Assembly (NCBI GenBank): GCA_037447605.1
Contig: CM074810.1
Coordinates: forward strand, 2,074,447-2,138,446
DNA length: 64,000 nucleotides
Direction of reading: 5' to 3'
DNA from: Zygnema circumcarinatum
Taxonomy: Eukaryota > Streptophyta > Zygnematophyceae > Zygnematales > Zygnemataceae
The position numbers and the translations under genes were made by a program. The notes beneath the pieces are model-generated. The model saw nothing but the letters and a program-made list of their open reading frames with translations, had not been told where the DNA came from and ran no database searches. This document shows positions 34,562-46,920 of this stretch, piece by piece. Each line of letters opens with the position of its first letter. The stretch's first letter is position 1.

Positions 34562-37500
34562 TCAGAGGAGTTGGAAAACTTGGCCATCTGCAGTTTCGCC
34601 AAGAGCAAAAAAAAATAAAAAGTAACAAAAAATGCTGGAACGCACCTCCTCCGATAAAATAGTACCGTAGGAGCCGCCGCTGAAGTCTGACATGGTGACT
34701 TCTGATGTTTTAGCACGTTGTGTCAAGTCAGCTTCCAATGACCCGACGAATCTGCACGCCATGTTGGTCCCTTAGTTCATTTAGGCTTGTGAAAATTTCC
34801 CCCCCTGAGTTTCCCACATACGACTCCCCTCGACAGCATCCCATCCCAGGGCGAGGCAGAAGGAGACCGGCCGCTCCCTCAGACCCTGCTTCTCCGTTCA
34901 TCCGCTAAGGGAGAGGAGCAGGCAGCCCAAGTCCCTGCCGGCAGGTTTTGAGAGAGAGAGTTTTGGTCTGCTGCCCACCTGCTGACGGCGGGGCAATAAT
35001 GGCTGCGCAATGCCTCAATCTCCCATAAAGAGCTGCCTGCGGGGCCCCAGCGACCAGGACTGTGAGAGCCGGAAGGACAGGAAAAGCAACAGATTACGAC
35101 CAATTCAGGAATTGTCATTTGAAAAATGGCGCCATCTTATTGTTCATAGCTCCTACCTAATATGCCTAATTTTGCAGCCGCCGCTTATGACACAGAATTT
35201 GACTGCAGTGGAAGTCCAGGAGCGCTTACTGAGCGAGTTGCAGCGAGACGGGTCAGCCTCAAGGGGGTCGTACGGGTCCCGCCCCCCCTGCCCCTGCCCC
35301 TGCCCCTGCCCCTGCCCCTGCCCCTGCCCCTGCCCCTGCCCCTGCCCCTGCCCCTGGTCCTGGTCCTGGTCGCGGTGCAGCAGTGTGCACGCAGCGGGGT
35401 GGCGGCGCATTGCGTTGTGCAGCAGCGCGGTGGCCGCGAGCGCGCCCGCGGGCGGCGCCCCCAGCGCTGTGCGCGCAATGCGCTTCGCGAAGGCGGCCGC
35501 GAGATACGCAGGGAGGTGCGCCGAGTTCAGACACGCGTCCAATAGCTGCACAGAAAAGAGGGGGGGGCATGCATGCATGCCTCAGCGCTGCCTCTGCCTC
35601 TGCCTCTCCAGGGCTTCGCTGAGGAAATGGAAGATGGCATTCGACAACTTCCTGACCGTGGGCGGTAATCAAATGCCTAAAACTCATGATGAAATGTTTT
35701 CACAACATATCGACAGAATGCACATGGAAAATCGGCCTCCAGCAAATTCTACAGCCTGCTTGCAATCCCGTGAGCTTTTCCAGGTCTGGACAACAATCCT
35801 AAACCAAAACCACCATGCGACGGAGGATTGTGTTTCCTAACCTCAAAGAAACGGGCTCGATACTTCGCCGAGTAAAGGGACGAGTCGAGCATGGCATAGA
35901 GCTTCTTGTAAAAGTCGGGACACTCGAGGCCGTGCCGCGTCATGAGCACGAACAGTCCGCTCAGAGCCATGGCCGCCACCGCGCCCCCCACGTTGTACGA
36001 GTCCGTCAGAAAGTCACTGCGCGCGGCAAGGCAGCAGGAAGGGTTCGAGAAAGTGAGGATGGAAGGAGAAGGTCAGAAAACAATTAAAAACCATAAATCT
36101 AACAAAGCAGTAAATGGCTAAAATCCTATGAATACAGAAGACTTTCAATCAAAGTTCATCAAAAGGCTTATAAAACGGCTTCAAAAGGGCAGCGTGGCGA
36201 TGGACGTAACATCTTGTTTTCCTCGAGTAGTGCGAGTGCGACAACTGAATGGTCAAGCACCAACTGCCCTTGATCGGCACTGCCAAGTCTCAGTAACGCC
36301 CTACGATTATCCTGAGAGAGTAACGAGGAGTTGAGCTATGTTTTGCAGCAGAAACTAGCCAGACATTTCAAGTGTTATGTCCATGTGTAGTGAACCCACC
36401 TAAGTAAGAGAGGACTGGGCATGTGAGGAATTAAGTCACGGTGCATCCCCACTAGGACCTGCACAAAGATTTTCCACTGTCATCATTCATGCGACCCCAC
36501 TGGCATCCTCATAACACTTGTGCACTCCTGTGCATTAAAACACTTCACTCTCAGGAAAGCAGTGACACAATAGAATAAATAGCAGCAATAACCGAGAGGC
36601 ATTCGGAGGTAGAGCAGCAGGGAGCGACATACGGTTGGAGACGGCAACAAGACGACAAAAACAAAGACAGAACAGAAGCAATGTACACCACGCAGAAACG
36701 ACAGTGCCGGCCATGCTGACCATCTTGTAAACGTCGATGGGCAACGGCATGCGCAGAAAAGCGAGCCAACACTGCTGCAGGGCCTGCCGCTGCTTCTTCA
36801 AACTCCACTTTGAAGGTGCGGATGAGCCTTCCGCCACCTTATCCGCCCGCTTCCTCTTCTTTGCTCTCCCCACCGCGGGTGCTTCCTCGCCGGACCCTTC
36901 CCCCTCTGCGCACCTCCGCACGGCCCGACCCCGAACCCTACCCGCTCGCCGTGAGAAGGCAGCCGGCCCAAAGCCAAGCTTTAGGGTTTAGGAGGGCTTT
37001 GGGCACTCAGAGGGAGCTCGTGTCTGTTTGCAACAACTCCTCACCTTTCCAGTATAAAAAGCGCGCGTGAAAGCATTCAGAAGAAGAAATGCAAGAGGTA
37101 TGCATTAGCACATAAACAGAAATCGTAAGCCTACGCGGTCAAGCTACTAATCTGCAGAGTACTGAGGTTTCCAGTACAGCATAAAAAAGCCTAAAGATTC
37201 TGCACGTGCCAAATGATGAAAAGCTTCTAAAGACCATATAACAAATATCTGAGCGCTACGATCCGAACTTTGATAAGGGATCGGAATCCACCATTGGAAA
37301 GACACCACACGCGCGGCCCGGCATCCTCCTTCCCCCCCCCCGCGACCTCCCCCGCGAGCCTGCGCGGCCCTGAACCCCCCTCCGGGCCGCCCTCCGCGGG
37401 AGAAAGAGGGGGCGGGGGGGGGACGGCGGCGAGCAGACGGTACACACGGCGCGCAAAGCCGTGTACGCTGCCCTCCCCCCCCCCGCAGCACGCGGCAAAA

Positions 37501-40500
37501 AAGGATTCACATTCTCCTTCTCCCTACACCTCACTGCATTCCTCCACTTCCCTGTCCTTCCCTTTCCTCCTTCCAACCATAGCCCTGACCTCATCTCTCA
37601 AAGCCTCCTGCTGTCTCCCCCTCTCCTCTCTCTCCTTCAGGGTACTATCGTAAGACATACTACATGGCACCTGGCAGTACCTGGATGGCCGAGTGTGACG
37701 ACTGCTGCCATCTCTCTGTTCGTCTTCATCGCTTGAGAGCTGCGTGACATCTGCAGCCCACGAGAGTGCGTTGAAGCTACAGCCATGAAACTCGGTCAGA
37801 GCGGAGTGCGGCCCTTGAGAGCATCATCGCCCATACCTCCCTCCTCGCGCCGCCTCTCCACGAGCTGCTGCACGTTGGCGTAGGTGAAGCGCCTGAGGCA
37901 AGGAGAGGGGGCAAGGCGCGACTCAATCACAAGGCAGAGCGGCAACCAAAGAGATACCCACAATTTGGAAATGCGTTCAGTCCCATCATTGAACAAGGAG
38001 TACTTAGAAAGGTGAGTGCAGCATCGGCCAAAGCATGTGTTCGCCTTTCAGTTCCATTTACATTCCTAAAAGCTTTATGCTTTGGGCCTCGGAAGTTCTA
38101 GAGTTCTTAAAGGTTAAGCTACTTGTTGCTCTATTGATGGACGCGCTACACATTGACAGTCCAGAATTCGGCACACATTGAACCATTCGTTATTTCCAGT
38201 GGTCGTCCAAGTGTGGAGTGACATAGAAATGGTCATTGCCTACTCCATGAATGGAACTGTCAACAAAGTCCTGACCAACAGCATTCTGTTTGTTCACGGA
38301 TAAAATACAACAAGCGGCACATCATCGGAAGTCCACAAAGCTCAGAAATGATCGCATACAAAGTTGAAGCAGAAACTGGGGAACTTGTGGGAAACGAGCT
38401 ATCGAGCTATTTTGAGGTGCGGAACAAGTGGTGAACCTGTTCTTCCTCAATCGCTCGATAAATTGCTCTAGACTTTTTCATGATTTTGGATTGTTTGAGA
38501 AGGGCAAATGCATAGGCAGAGGCAGCACCTCACATCCCAGCAGACAAAATAATCTTCCACAAGTTTTGAGAGCACCGCGTCGCTGACATGTCGTGACATG
38601 ACCTGAAACCAATGAAACCAACAAAGAGACGAGAGAAATAACTAAAGAAATTATTGGGAAACGCCAATTAATTTTTTTTCATGCGTCTTCTAGGTAATCG
38701 GCAAGGAAAGCTCATAGAAACTCCAAGGCCTAGCGTCACAAAAACAGGAATCTGACATTTCACAATTATAGCTCCTTATCATGCAATGGAAAGAAGGATA
38801 TTACGCATCTCTAACAGTAAGGCAAAGCCACAGATTACATCATTTATATTCTAGCCGTACCTCGAGACCAGAACGATTTCTTCCTTTCCAAGCATAAGAG
38901 GAGCAAGAGCACTCACGAGTTTTGAGCAGAGTTGAAGGAAGATGCGATTATTGAATTCCCCGGGCACCTCGCACCGCACCAAGTCCATGACGGAGTCCAA
39001 AGCAAGCCTCTGCAAACACATGCAAACGAAAGCTGCCGTGTCAGATGAAGCCAAGTAGTCGACGGCAGATTTGATTCTCCTAATGGAGAGAGTATTGCGA
39101 AAGCCCCAGTCCCATGGGCAGCAAAACCTCCGTAACATACGACGAAATGCAGTTATTGCAGAACCAATTGCGATATGCTTTGAGATTTCTCTTGCCATAG
39201 TCAGCATCTTCAACCACATTGACAAGAGGCCAACCTGTTTTGACGATGAATGCCTACTTTAAGCCGCAATAATCCTGTCAGCATTGAGAGCATTAAATCA
39301 TTTAAGTGCGCATCACGGTGGCTGGATTTCCACTAATAGGAGCGTGGCTTGCTTCCGGAAACATCAGTACTGAAAATCTTCGAGATCCATGAATGAATGA
39401 ACGGTCTATAAGGTCCAAGATTCAAAGAATTTTCTAAAACTTGTCTTTTCTCTCCTTCCTTACTTGCAAAGCAGGGGAGGCATCCTCCCCTACAATGAGC
39501 CCGTAAAGAGTATGCAGATAGTCCCGATATCTTGCTCGCAACCATACTTGATACACTACTGCAGCGTCTTTAGAAGTTTCTTTTTTGGGAGTGCCTTCAT
39601 TCTCTCCTTCATTTGCTCCACTTTCTGCAAATTCAAAAACAGTTTAGAGTAGATCGAATTCCTTAAACAGATCGATATCGATGCAGCGAGAAGGCGACAC
39701 AACTAGAAATGCGCGAAAGGAAGGTTTTGAAAGAGTATTACAACAACTTTATTCGACTCAAAACAGAGTTAGTAATTGTTTGGGGGGTGCGATGCATGTT
39801 GAAGTGCATGCAAATCAGAACAAAGATGGCATTGGCTAGAAGCACATGAGGCGGGTCTAAAAATCATCAGGTGCTCCCAAACCATCTGTGCCGAATAAAA
39901 CTGCATCAAATCATCGCCCTTTAGAGAAGTGCCTGACAGCCGTCCAGTAGCAGGACTCACTGAGGGCGAACGTCATCGACTCATGACCGATGACAATTTT
40001 TCATGAACCCCCGCGACCTTCCATGGACTTAAATGACCATAGTAGCATATGTTCTATGGAAACGAGTCATCATTGTGATTGTAATTTGTGCCGCTTCTGT
40101 ATTATATACATCGCACTTTAATAGACTTCAATTATTCAAGGTTTTGATTATCTTGTTTATCGCTTTGCAAGTGCTCTCGGTCGATTGTTTTAGCTTATTC
40201 TTTCTTTTCTTCAATTCTTTTCGTTTTGGACATTTTGTCCGTAAATTTTTCTTCAATTTTCCTGGTTTGAACCTAAATCCAGTTCCGGTTTGCAAACTGG
40301 TCCTGGTTTGTGCAGCAATAAGTATGGTTATGACCACCCAAACCCCGTCCGCCTCAGACTCGCCACTCCGAATAAGACTTTACGTACCTAAAGGAGGCTC
40401 GGAAGACCTTCAAACCCTAAAAACATCCCTTCAGACTCTAAGAGCCTAAAAACCGTGACCTATCAATCTTTAAGACCTCGAAACTCTTCATTGGCCAAAC

Positions 40501-40919
40501 AAGCCCTTCCGGCCTGGGAAGCCCAGCTTGAGGTGTTCCTGGCCTCGGACTCGAACACAAGAACAGGAGCCCAGAAGTTTTTGCAAGAGCAGGTGAGGCT
40601 AAACCACCAGATTCGGCTATACACTAGAGCAGAATCACGATTGTGAGTTGGAGCATGCGGGGTTGGGCGCACCTGCTGGGATGCGAAGCGGCGGCGAGAG
40701 TTCCCCGGTGCGGAGCAGCGAGCGGAAGAAGGCCTGCAGCGCGCACAGGGCCTCTCTCCGCTCCGCCTCCGCCCCATGCTCCTGCCCCTGCCCCCGCCCC
40801 TGCCCCTGCCCCTGCTCCCGCCCCGGCGCGCGCAGAATGTCGAGCAGCGCCGCCGCACTGTTGGCGTTGGCGCGCGTCCGCAGCAGCTCCTTGCCCTCCC
40901 GCGCCGCCGCTCCCGCCAT
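34562..40919 (-). CDS. NOC4: NOC4 nucleolar ribosome-assembly protein
   Basis: Minus-strand gene, ATG at 40919. Frame-consistent exons are 40673-40919, 39464-39624, 38917-39009, 38529-38602, 37837-37892, 37681-37723, 37535-37644, 36721-36905, 36400-36458, 35842-36016, 35230-35545, 34979-35036 and 34646-34751, giving 561 codons. NOC4/CBF-domain signatures are QCWLAFLRMPLPIDVYK, VLVGMHRDLIPHMPSPLLL, DFLTDSYNVGGAVAAMALSG, LFVLMTRHGLECPDFYKKLY, LPAYLAAAFAKRIARTAL, LWEIEALRSHYCPAVSRF and KTSEVTMSDFSGGSYGTIL. In yeast and animals NOC4 works with NOP14 in 40S subunit assembly in the nucleolus. The final codons are uncertain: reading through the donor at 34645 reaches a stop near 34562, and the expected basic C-terminal tail was not found as another exon. 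Two exons carry Gly-Gln microsatellite insertions. Confidence 0.92.
35285..35360 (-). repeat. Coding CCCCTG hexamer array (Gly-Gln repeat) in NOC4
   Basis: About 11-12 copies of CCCCTG on the plus strand read GQGQGQ on the minus strand within a NOC4 exon, between LLHRDQ and GRDPYDPLEADP. Confidence 0.9.
40405..40456. repeat. Degenerate telomere-like repeat in NOC4 intron 1
   Basis: AAACCCTAAAAA and AGCCTAAAAACC strings interrupted by mutated units lie in the intron 39625-40672. Confidence 0.55.
40776..40822 (-). repeat. Second coding CCCCTG-like array in NOC4 exon 1
   Basis: CCCCTG/CCCCCG hexamers encode a GQGQGRGQGQ insertion in the N-terminal exon, matching the repeat in exon 35230-35545. 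Confidence 0.85.
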
Positions 40920-41072
40920 GGCTATGGCCGTCGCCGCCCGCCCCGCCCCGCGCTCCCCCTTCCCTGCGCTCGCCCGCGCCGTCCGTACAGTCCGTACCGA
41001 CGCGGCCCTCCCTCCCTGCCTGCCTCCTTCCCTGGCTGCCTTCTGCCTGCGCCCCTCGCTCTGCGCTACGCC
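40920..41072. promoter_or_regulatory. 153-bp divergent promoter, NOC4 and aminopeptidase P
   Basis: Only 153 bp separate the NOC4 ATG at 40919 (minus) from the aminopeptidase P ATG at 41073 (plus). The interval is GC-rich with paired GTAC words (CCGTACAGTCCGTACC near 40984). Transcription start sites must lie within it or inside the coding ends. Confidence 0.65.
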
Positions 41073-44000
41073 ATGGCGGCCTACCGCGCGGCGTGCACGG
41101 GACGAGCCCTGGCGCTCGCCCGCCTCGCGCGGACAGACGCCGCCGCGGGAGGCCTGCCACCTGTGTCCGCGCTAGACCGCAACATCGCTCTTTCTTCCTC
41201 AGCCAAGCGGACGTCGTCCCCTTCAAGGACGTGCTTTTTGAGTGGACGTCAAATTAGTGGAGAACCGTCAAAAAATATTTCAAACAGGAAGGGCTACTGT
41301 GGCGTCATGCCTGCAAGAGCATCCACTGCAGCTTCAGCTGACGGAGATGATGAAAATGGCACTGGGCATAGTGTGCGGGCCAAGCCGAAGCATAATGGAA
41401 GTAAGGAAGTAACAAAAGACGAGAGGCTTTGGAAAATAAGGGAGGAGATGGAAAGGGCGAATGGAGGCAAGGGCGTCGATGCATACATTGTCCCGTCGGA
41501 GGATCCGCACCAGGTATTGCAGAACCCGTCCTTTCCCTTACCTTGCTTCAACACACTTTACGAACGTTGTTCCATGTCGGCTTTCATGTCCGCCATATTA
41601 TTGCGACCTACGGAGCCAAAAGCCTGTAGGAGACGCCGGATTCCGGTTTGTTTTTGCTAATTTATTTCAGTGAAGCTCACAGAGGCTTTGTGCGCTGAGA
41701 TACATAGACAATCGTACAAGCAGGGAAAAACGACGGAGGATTTTTGTGGAAAGTGGTGGATTTTCATGAGGGAATTCAAATCACTGACCCAATTGAAAAC
41801 TTATGTAGAACTTTGTAAGGAACAGATTCCCGGGTTTTTTTTTTCCTTTGCAGAGTAATGTGAATGAGAATGGGCTCAACCTGGTCTTTTGTTCCGTTAG
41901 TTGCCACTATTTATTCCTTGATCAATAAGGTTACACGTTCCCTTGAGTTGATTATTTTTTCATCTAAATTCACCTTTAACATTGGTGATGGCACTTGCAG
42001 AGCGAGTGGAGTTCAGAATGCTTCGCGCGGCGAGCTTTCGTCTCACGCTTTACTGGCTCAGCTGGCACAGCTGTCATCACCAAAGAACATGCGGCTTTAT
42101 GGACAGACGGTCGCTATTTTCTGCAGGTTGCCCGCTGCTTTTAATTTTATCCCCTGTCCCTATTTCTCGTGTTGAAAGCTATTCTATGAATTTGCGGTCC
42201 TGAGGCGCTCTTCAAGTGGGTATTTTCCGCAGGCATCGCAACAGCTGGGGCCCGAGTGGCAGTTGATGCGGTCAGGGCAGCCTGGAGTGCCAGAGATTGA
42301 CGTTTGGCTAAGGGACGTTTTGCCCCAAAGTTCTCGAGTTGGAATCGATCCGGTATTTGCTTATTCCCACTGCTGTCTCCCATAATGCCTACGCCTATGC
42401 CCAAAATAGAATTATTAGATTTTCCCATGTTTTTTTCAAGGAAATGCTGAAAAGAATTGGACCTGCCAACTTTACATGTATTTTCACTCTTAACGCTGCT
42501 TTTGCAGTTTCTTCATTCTGCAAATTCAGCCCGTGACTTGGCGGCAACTTTATCTCAAAGATCTTCAACCTTGGTTCCCATCTATGAGCACAATCTTGTA
42601 GATTTAATATGGGGAATTGATCAACCGCCGTTGCCATCAGCGCCTCTTCGCGTGCATGAGCTCAAGTATGCAGGAAGGGAGGTTTCTGAAAAGCTTTCTG
42701 AGCTTCGGAAAGAGCTGGTCGAAGCAGGAGCAACTGCAATAGTGGTGCCATTATTGGACGAAGTTGCATGGCTATTCAACTTGGTAAGGTTCGGTCAGAG
42801 TCTAGAAAGTGGTTTAGACCAGATCCTTTTCAACTCAGGTGCATAGTGGAGGCCCATGCAAGGAAATGGCGTAATATCAAATTCAGTAATGGGAATTGGA
42901 CTTGACTTTCTCCAGCGCGTGAGTTTGCTTGCTTTTCTTCTGAACTTTATTCTCCTTTGGAGAGGCTATCGACCGGCTATAGGGTTACCCTGAAGGAGAA
43001 ACGGGGTCGTAGGATATCAGGTGGGACATTGGTTTTCACAACTCATCACCGCTTGTCGCAGAGAGGTGGCGACATTCCGCACTGCCCGGTCACTATTGCG
43101 TACGCCGTAGTTCATCTCGACGCTGCTTTTCTCTTTGTGGATGAGGCCAAAGTGACCTCAGAAGTTGCAGCTCACTTGGAGGGAGCAGGAGTTTCAGTGA
43201 AGCAATACAATTGCCTTATTCCTGAACTAGAGCAGTGAGTCAAGTCCGAAAACCCACATAGCTCCTTTTCCCTAATCAAGGCTTTTGATGGTATCTCAAG
43301 TACTAATTTGTTCCTGCTATCCCGTTGTGATGCATAGGGCCGCTGCAAGTGGAGCAAAGCTGTGGGTGGACCCTTCCCGAGTCAGCACAGCTCTGGTAAC
43401 CGCGTTTGACCGAGCGTGTGGTGTATACTATGAACGGACAAGCGGGACAGCCACTGAGCATGGGACGGAGAATGAATCGGTCGAGGCTTCAGAAAAGAGC
43501 AGGAACGGACCGCTCTCCATTCTCCGGCCATCTCCCATAGCAATGGCGAAGTCGAGAAAGAATGGTGCGGAGCTGGAGGGCATGCGGCAGGCGCACATAA
43601 GGTGATTTTCTCGTTGGTGTAAAGATAGGTATTTGTAACCAATTACTTGGCAGCGTCTTCAGTATTCTGTATTTTTAGCTGAGACTGCGGTGTGGACAGG
43701 GATGGCGCAGCATTGGCTCGGTTTTGGGCATGGCTGGAGAGCCACGTGGCAGCAGGGCAGGCAGTTACTGAGGTGAAGGTTTCAGATTGTCTTGAAGAGT
43801 TCAGACGGCATGAGGAGGGCTTCTTGGACACCAGCTTCGATACGATTGCAGGTAAATCTGCTCATGTGTTGAGCGCGAGTAGTGGCACTCGTGTAGCGGT
43901 TATTGGTAGACCTGAGCAGAAACATCGGGAATAGTATTCTTTTGAGCTCACTAGTTTTGCTGTCCAGCTTACTGATTTTGTCCTTATCTTGCCCCGAGAT

Positions 44001-45827
44001 GGTGTCCTTTGTTGGTGAAACCTCCAACAGTTTCTGACGTGAAACAAGCTGTTGGTATAGGCTCGGGCCCAAACGGAGCTATCATACACTATCGTGCCGA
44101 GGAAGCAACATGTGGCGATGTGAATGACAAGAAGCTTTTTTTATTGGATAGCGGTGCCCAGTATGTGGATGGGACCACTGACATCACACGAACAGTGCAC
44201 TTTGGACAACCGAATGGATATCAAAAGAATTGCTTCACGAGGGTGTTGAAGGTATCAGTCCACTCGGATGCCTTACATTTCCACCAAGGCAGGGAAACGG
44301 CAATTCATATTGTGAAACTAAGTTTGAAACTGTGGCTAACAAGGGAAGATAAGCGCTTGCACAAGCTCATTCGTTCTTTACCCTAGAATCTGAAAGAGTT
44401 GTGCACTTGGGGAATCAAGACGATAGTTCAGAAAAGTGCAGCTTCCTGTTTTTGTTGAGCCCGCCTGTTTTCTATGCTTTCCAGGGACATATAGCTCTCG
44501 ACCGTGCTGTTTTCCCCGAAGGGACTCCCGGGTTTGTCCTCGATGTTTTGGCACGCAAGGATTTGTGGGAGATCGGGCTCGACTATCGCCACGGTACTGC
44601 GCCGCGCCCTCACTTGTGCATGGACTGCACAAATATTTGTCACTCTGCAGTAGGTCGTTCGGTCTAGGCCGTTTGTGTGCACTTGCGGAGAAGCAAAACA
44701 GCATTTGTTGACAGATTCAGTTGCTACAAGCAGTTCATCAGCGGAATGTTGTGGATGCTGTAATTTGAGTGTGCAGGGACAGGCCACGGAGTGGGGGCTG
44801 CTCTGAATGTGCACGAGGGGCCGCAAGGAATCAGCCCTCGCTTCGGGAATATGACAGGCCTCTTTCCGGGCATGATTGTCAGCAACGAGCCCGGATATTA
44901 TGAAGACGGGTCGTTCGGGATTCGTATCGAGGTATGGGGTCGTACACTTTCTCATTGCAGCTCTAATGTTGGAGAGGTTTACAACCTACTGGGTGTATCC
45001 ACATTGCTAAGAGTGTTTCCTTAAGTTTGTGGATCATAATTGCAAGAACAGTGATCAAGTACGCATTTTTCGAGGGAGGTCGAGGAGTTGAGGGTATTAA
45101 GGAAGTGCTTAGTTGCTGCTTCCAGAATTTACTTATTGTGAAGGAGGTTGGAACGCCCAATAATTTTGGTGGGAACTCATTCTTAGGGTTTGAACGCCTC
45201 ACCTTTTGTCCTATTCAGGTATGAATCTAGTAGCTTTTTCGTTTCCTTCCTTATGCTTTGTCTGTACACTCATTGACTGTATGAAATCCAGGCTCATTCC
45301 ATAACCTAAAAGTACTGCGGTTATGACTACAAATTTGGTTTTTTTACTTTCCAGCCTCATTGTTTGCTTCTTCTCATGTGGCTGCAGCCAATGGTTGATG
45401 TGCATCTAAAGGATGGTTTTGGTAACGCTTGTTATAGTGGGACGTGGCTGTTCCCTGTGCAAACAGATAAAGATGATTGACTTTTCCATAATGTCTGATG
45501 AGGACGTGGATTGGCTAAACCAATACCATGCAGAGGTTTGGAACAAGGTATGTCCCACTGGCCCGCAGTCGTCCTGTTTGTGAAGTATAACTTCGCGAGT
45601 CGTAGTTGTTGCGTTTGAGGCAGTTGGAGTTCCGCACTGCACAACACATGCGCCTCAGTTTTGTGTTCTCTGTTTGCGACAACGGCCAGGTGTCACCGCG
45701 GTTGGAGGGGGACGCCCTCGAGTGGCTCAAGCGCAGCACCCTCCCCGTGGGCCGGCCCGCGCCCCGCCCTGCTCCTGCTTCTGCAGCGGGCGCGCTCCCT
45801 CAGGAAGAGGCGCTGGCTGCCGGGTAG
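41073..45827 (+). CDS. APP1: Chloroplast-type X-prolyl aminopeptidase P, complete (772 aa)
   Basis: Thirteen exons join in frame: 41073-41513, 42001-42126, 42233-42352, 42508-42783, 43062-43234, 43338-43601, 43700-43851, 44061-44251, 44485-44593, 44777-44931, 45126-45218, 45467-45547 and 45690-45827 (2,319 nt including TAG). The enzyme removes an N-terminal residue before proline using two metal ions. The M24 ligands are all present: both Asp in [18 protein letters not shown], His in GTGHGVG, Glu in SNEPGYYED and Glu ending FGIRIE. Upstream creatinase-like domains include [23 protein letters not shown] and WTDGRYFLQ. About 95 extra N-terminal residues, rich in Ala, Arg and Ser, look like a transit peptide, so plastid or mitochondrial import is likely. 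The C-terminus ends in a Pro/Ala-rich tail. Confidence 0.95.
45389..45432 (+). pseudogene. Exon-like fragment in an aminopeptidase P intron
   Basis: CAG followed by [12 protein letters not shown] codons and a GTAACG donor lies between exons 45126-45218 and 45467-45547. It resembles the KMxDxxxxSD segment of the next exon. Splicing it in would break the frame, so it may be an exon duplication relic or chance. Confidence 0.3.
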
Positions 45828-46620
45828 GTCGCGCACCGCGCATTACGCACGTGCCTCACGGGGCGATAAGCGCGGAGCAGACTCTCATTCTACCAGCCAA
45901 GCAACTGGAAGCTGCGTTGCGTACACAGAGCAAAGTTGTACTTGGCTGCTTGCAATGTACATAATTCGTTTATATTTTCTAGGAAGCTTGGTCCATGCTT
46001 ATTCACTCTGGTTTCCTCCTTGCCCGCTGCGTGTGATGATCTCGGAATGCTCGCTTAGCTTGTCCATCGGATGCCTATGTGATGATGCGCTGGAGAATTG
46101 AACTGTTAAAGCCACAGCAGCAAATTGAGTTTGTAGCAGCGCACTCGTGCCGTCCCCACACTTCCTCTGGCAAAATTCTTCACCTGAAATTTGGAGTTGA
46201 CGATTATGGAAGCCTTCGTCAACGGTCAATAGCTGCGCATGAATGCTTGAATGCTATGAAGGCTTGGCTGCTCGAGATGCGGCCAACCGCAAGGAGCGCG
46301 CATATGCCCACAGTGACGCGGCCGACGGCTTTTTTCCTATGGCTGTTAAGATTTTTGGTTGCCTTATGCTCGTTTGGGTGCCATCCTTCGCCAGCGCGTG
46401 ATTGCGCCCATCGCTCCTTCGCGATGCGCGCACGGCCCCAGAAGGAAGAAAGCCCTCCTCTCCTCCTCCGGTGATCCTCGCTACTTCTTATCGACAGCGC
46501 ATTTCCATCTTCCGGCATTTTTTGCGTGAAGCCGCGGGTGGTTGGTGGGGGCTTTCCGCCGCTCCCTCCCTCCCTCCGCGCCATGTGCCGGCGATAGCGT
46601 AGCTTTCTGCTCCTAGCTAT
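45828..46620. other. Intergenic region after aminopeptidase P
   Basis: No supported gene; presumed 3' UTR followed by sequence without a recognisable repeat until the telomere-like block. Confidence 0.5.
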
Positions 46621-46710
46621 TTTTTTTAGGGTTTTTTAGGGTTTTTAAAAACCCTAAAAACCCTAAAAACCCTAAAAACCCTAAAAACCCTAAAAACCCT
46701 AAAAACCCTT
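46621..46710. repeat. Head-to-head interstitial telomere-like repeat, 9-bp period
   Basis: TTTTTAGGG-type units at 46621-46646 meet seven exact CCCTAAAAA units at about 46647-46710, forming a palindromic junction. The 9-bp period differs from the 7-bp Arabidopsis-type and 8-bp Chlamydomonas-type repeats. Confidence 0.85.
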
Positions 46711-46734
46711 TTCGATTTAAGAAGCGAAAAGTTA

Positions 46735-46920
46735 AAAATAAAAGTTCAAAGACTCAGCATGTTCGGTCGCACGCGCGGATTCCAATTTTCGACGTTTGTT
46801 CCGTGCGATTCGAGGGATCCGGTTAACCCGGGCGCCATTTTTGCTGTACGTACCTCCGGGTCCACGCGCTTTTGCGATCAGCTAAAATCTAATTGTTGAT
46901 CGGTAGACCCAAGGAAAACT
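46735..46920. repeat. Dispersed repeat, copy 2 (uninterrupted)
   Basis: Continuous counterpart of the interrupted repeat at 32101-32880, sharing AAAGTTCAAAGACTCA, TTCGGTCGCAC, GGATTCCAATTTT, GAGGGATCCGGTTAACCCGG and CCATTTTTGC. The repeat class is unknown. Confidence 0.75.

Noticed and set aside
40033-40449. 138-residue hydrophobic plus-strand ORF
   Set aside because: Lies in a T-rich part of NOC4 intron 1 and shows no family resemblance; hydrophobicity follows from T-richness.
40455-40603. Plus-strand exon-like stretch reading AWEAQLEVFLASDSN with a GTGAGG donor
   Set aside because: No upstream start or matching neighbour exon was found, and it lies inside a NOC4 intron on the other strand.
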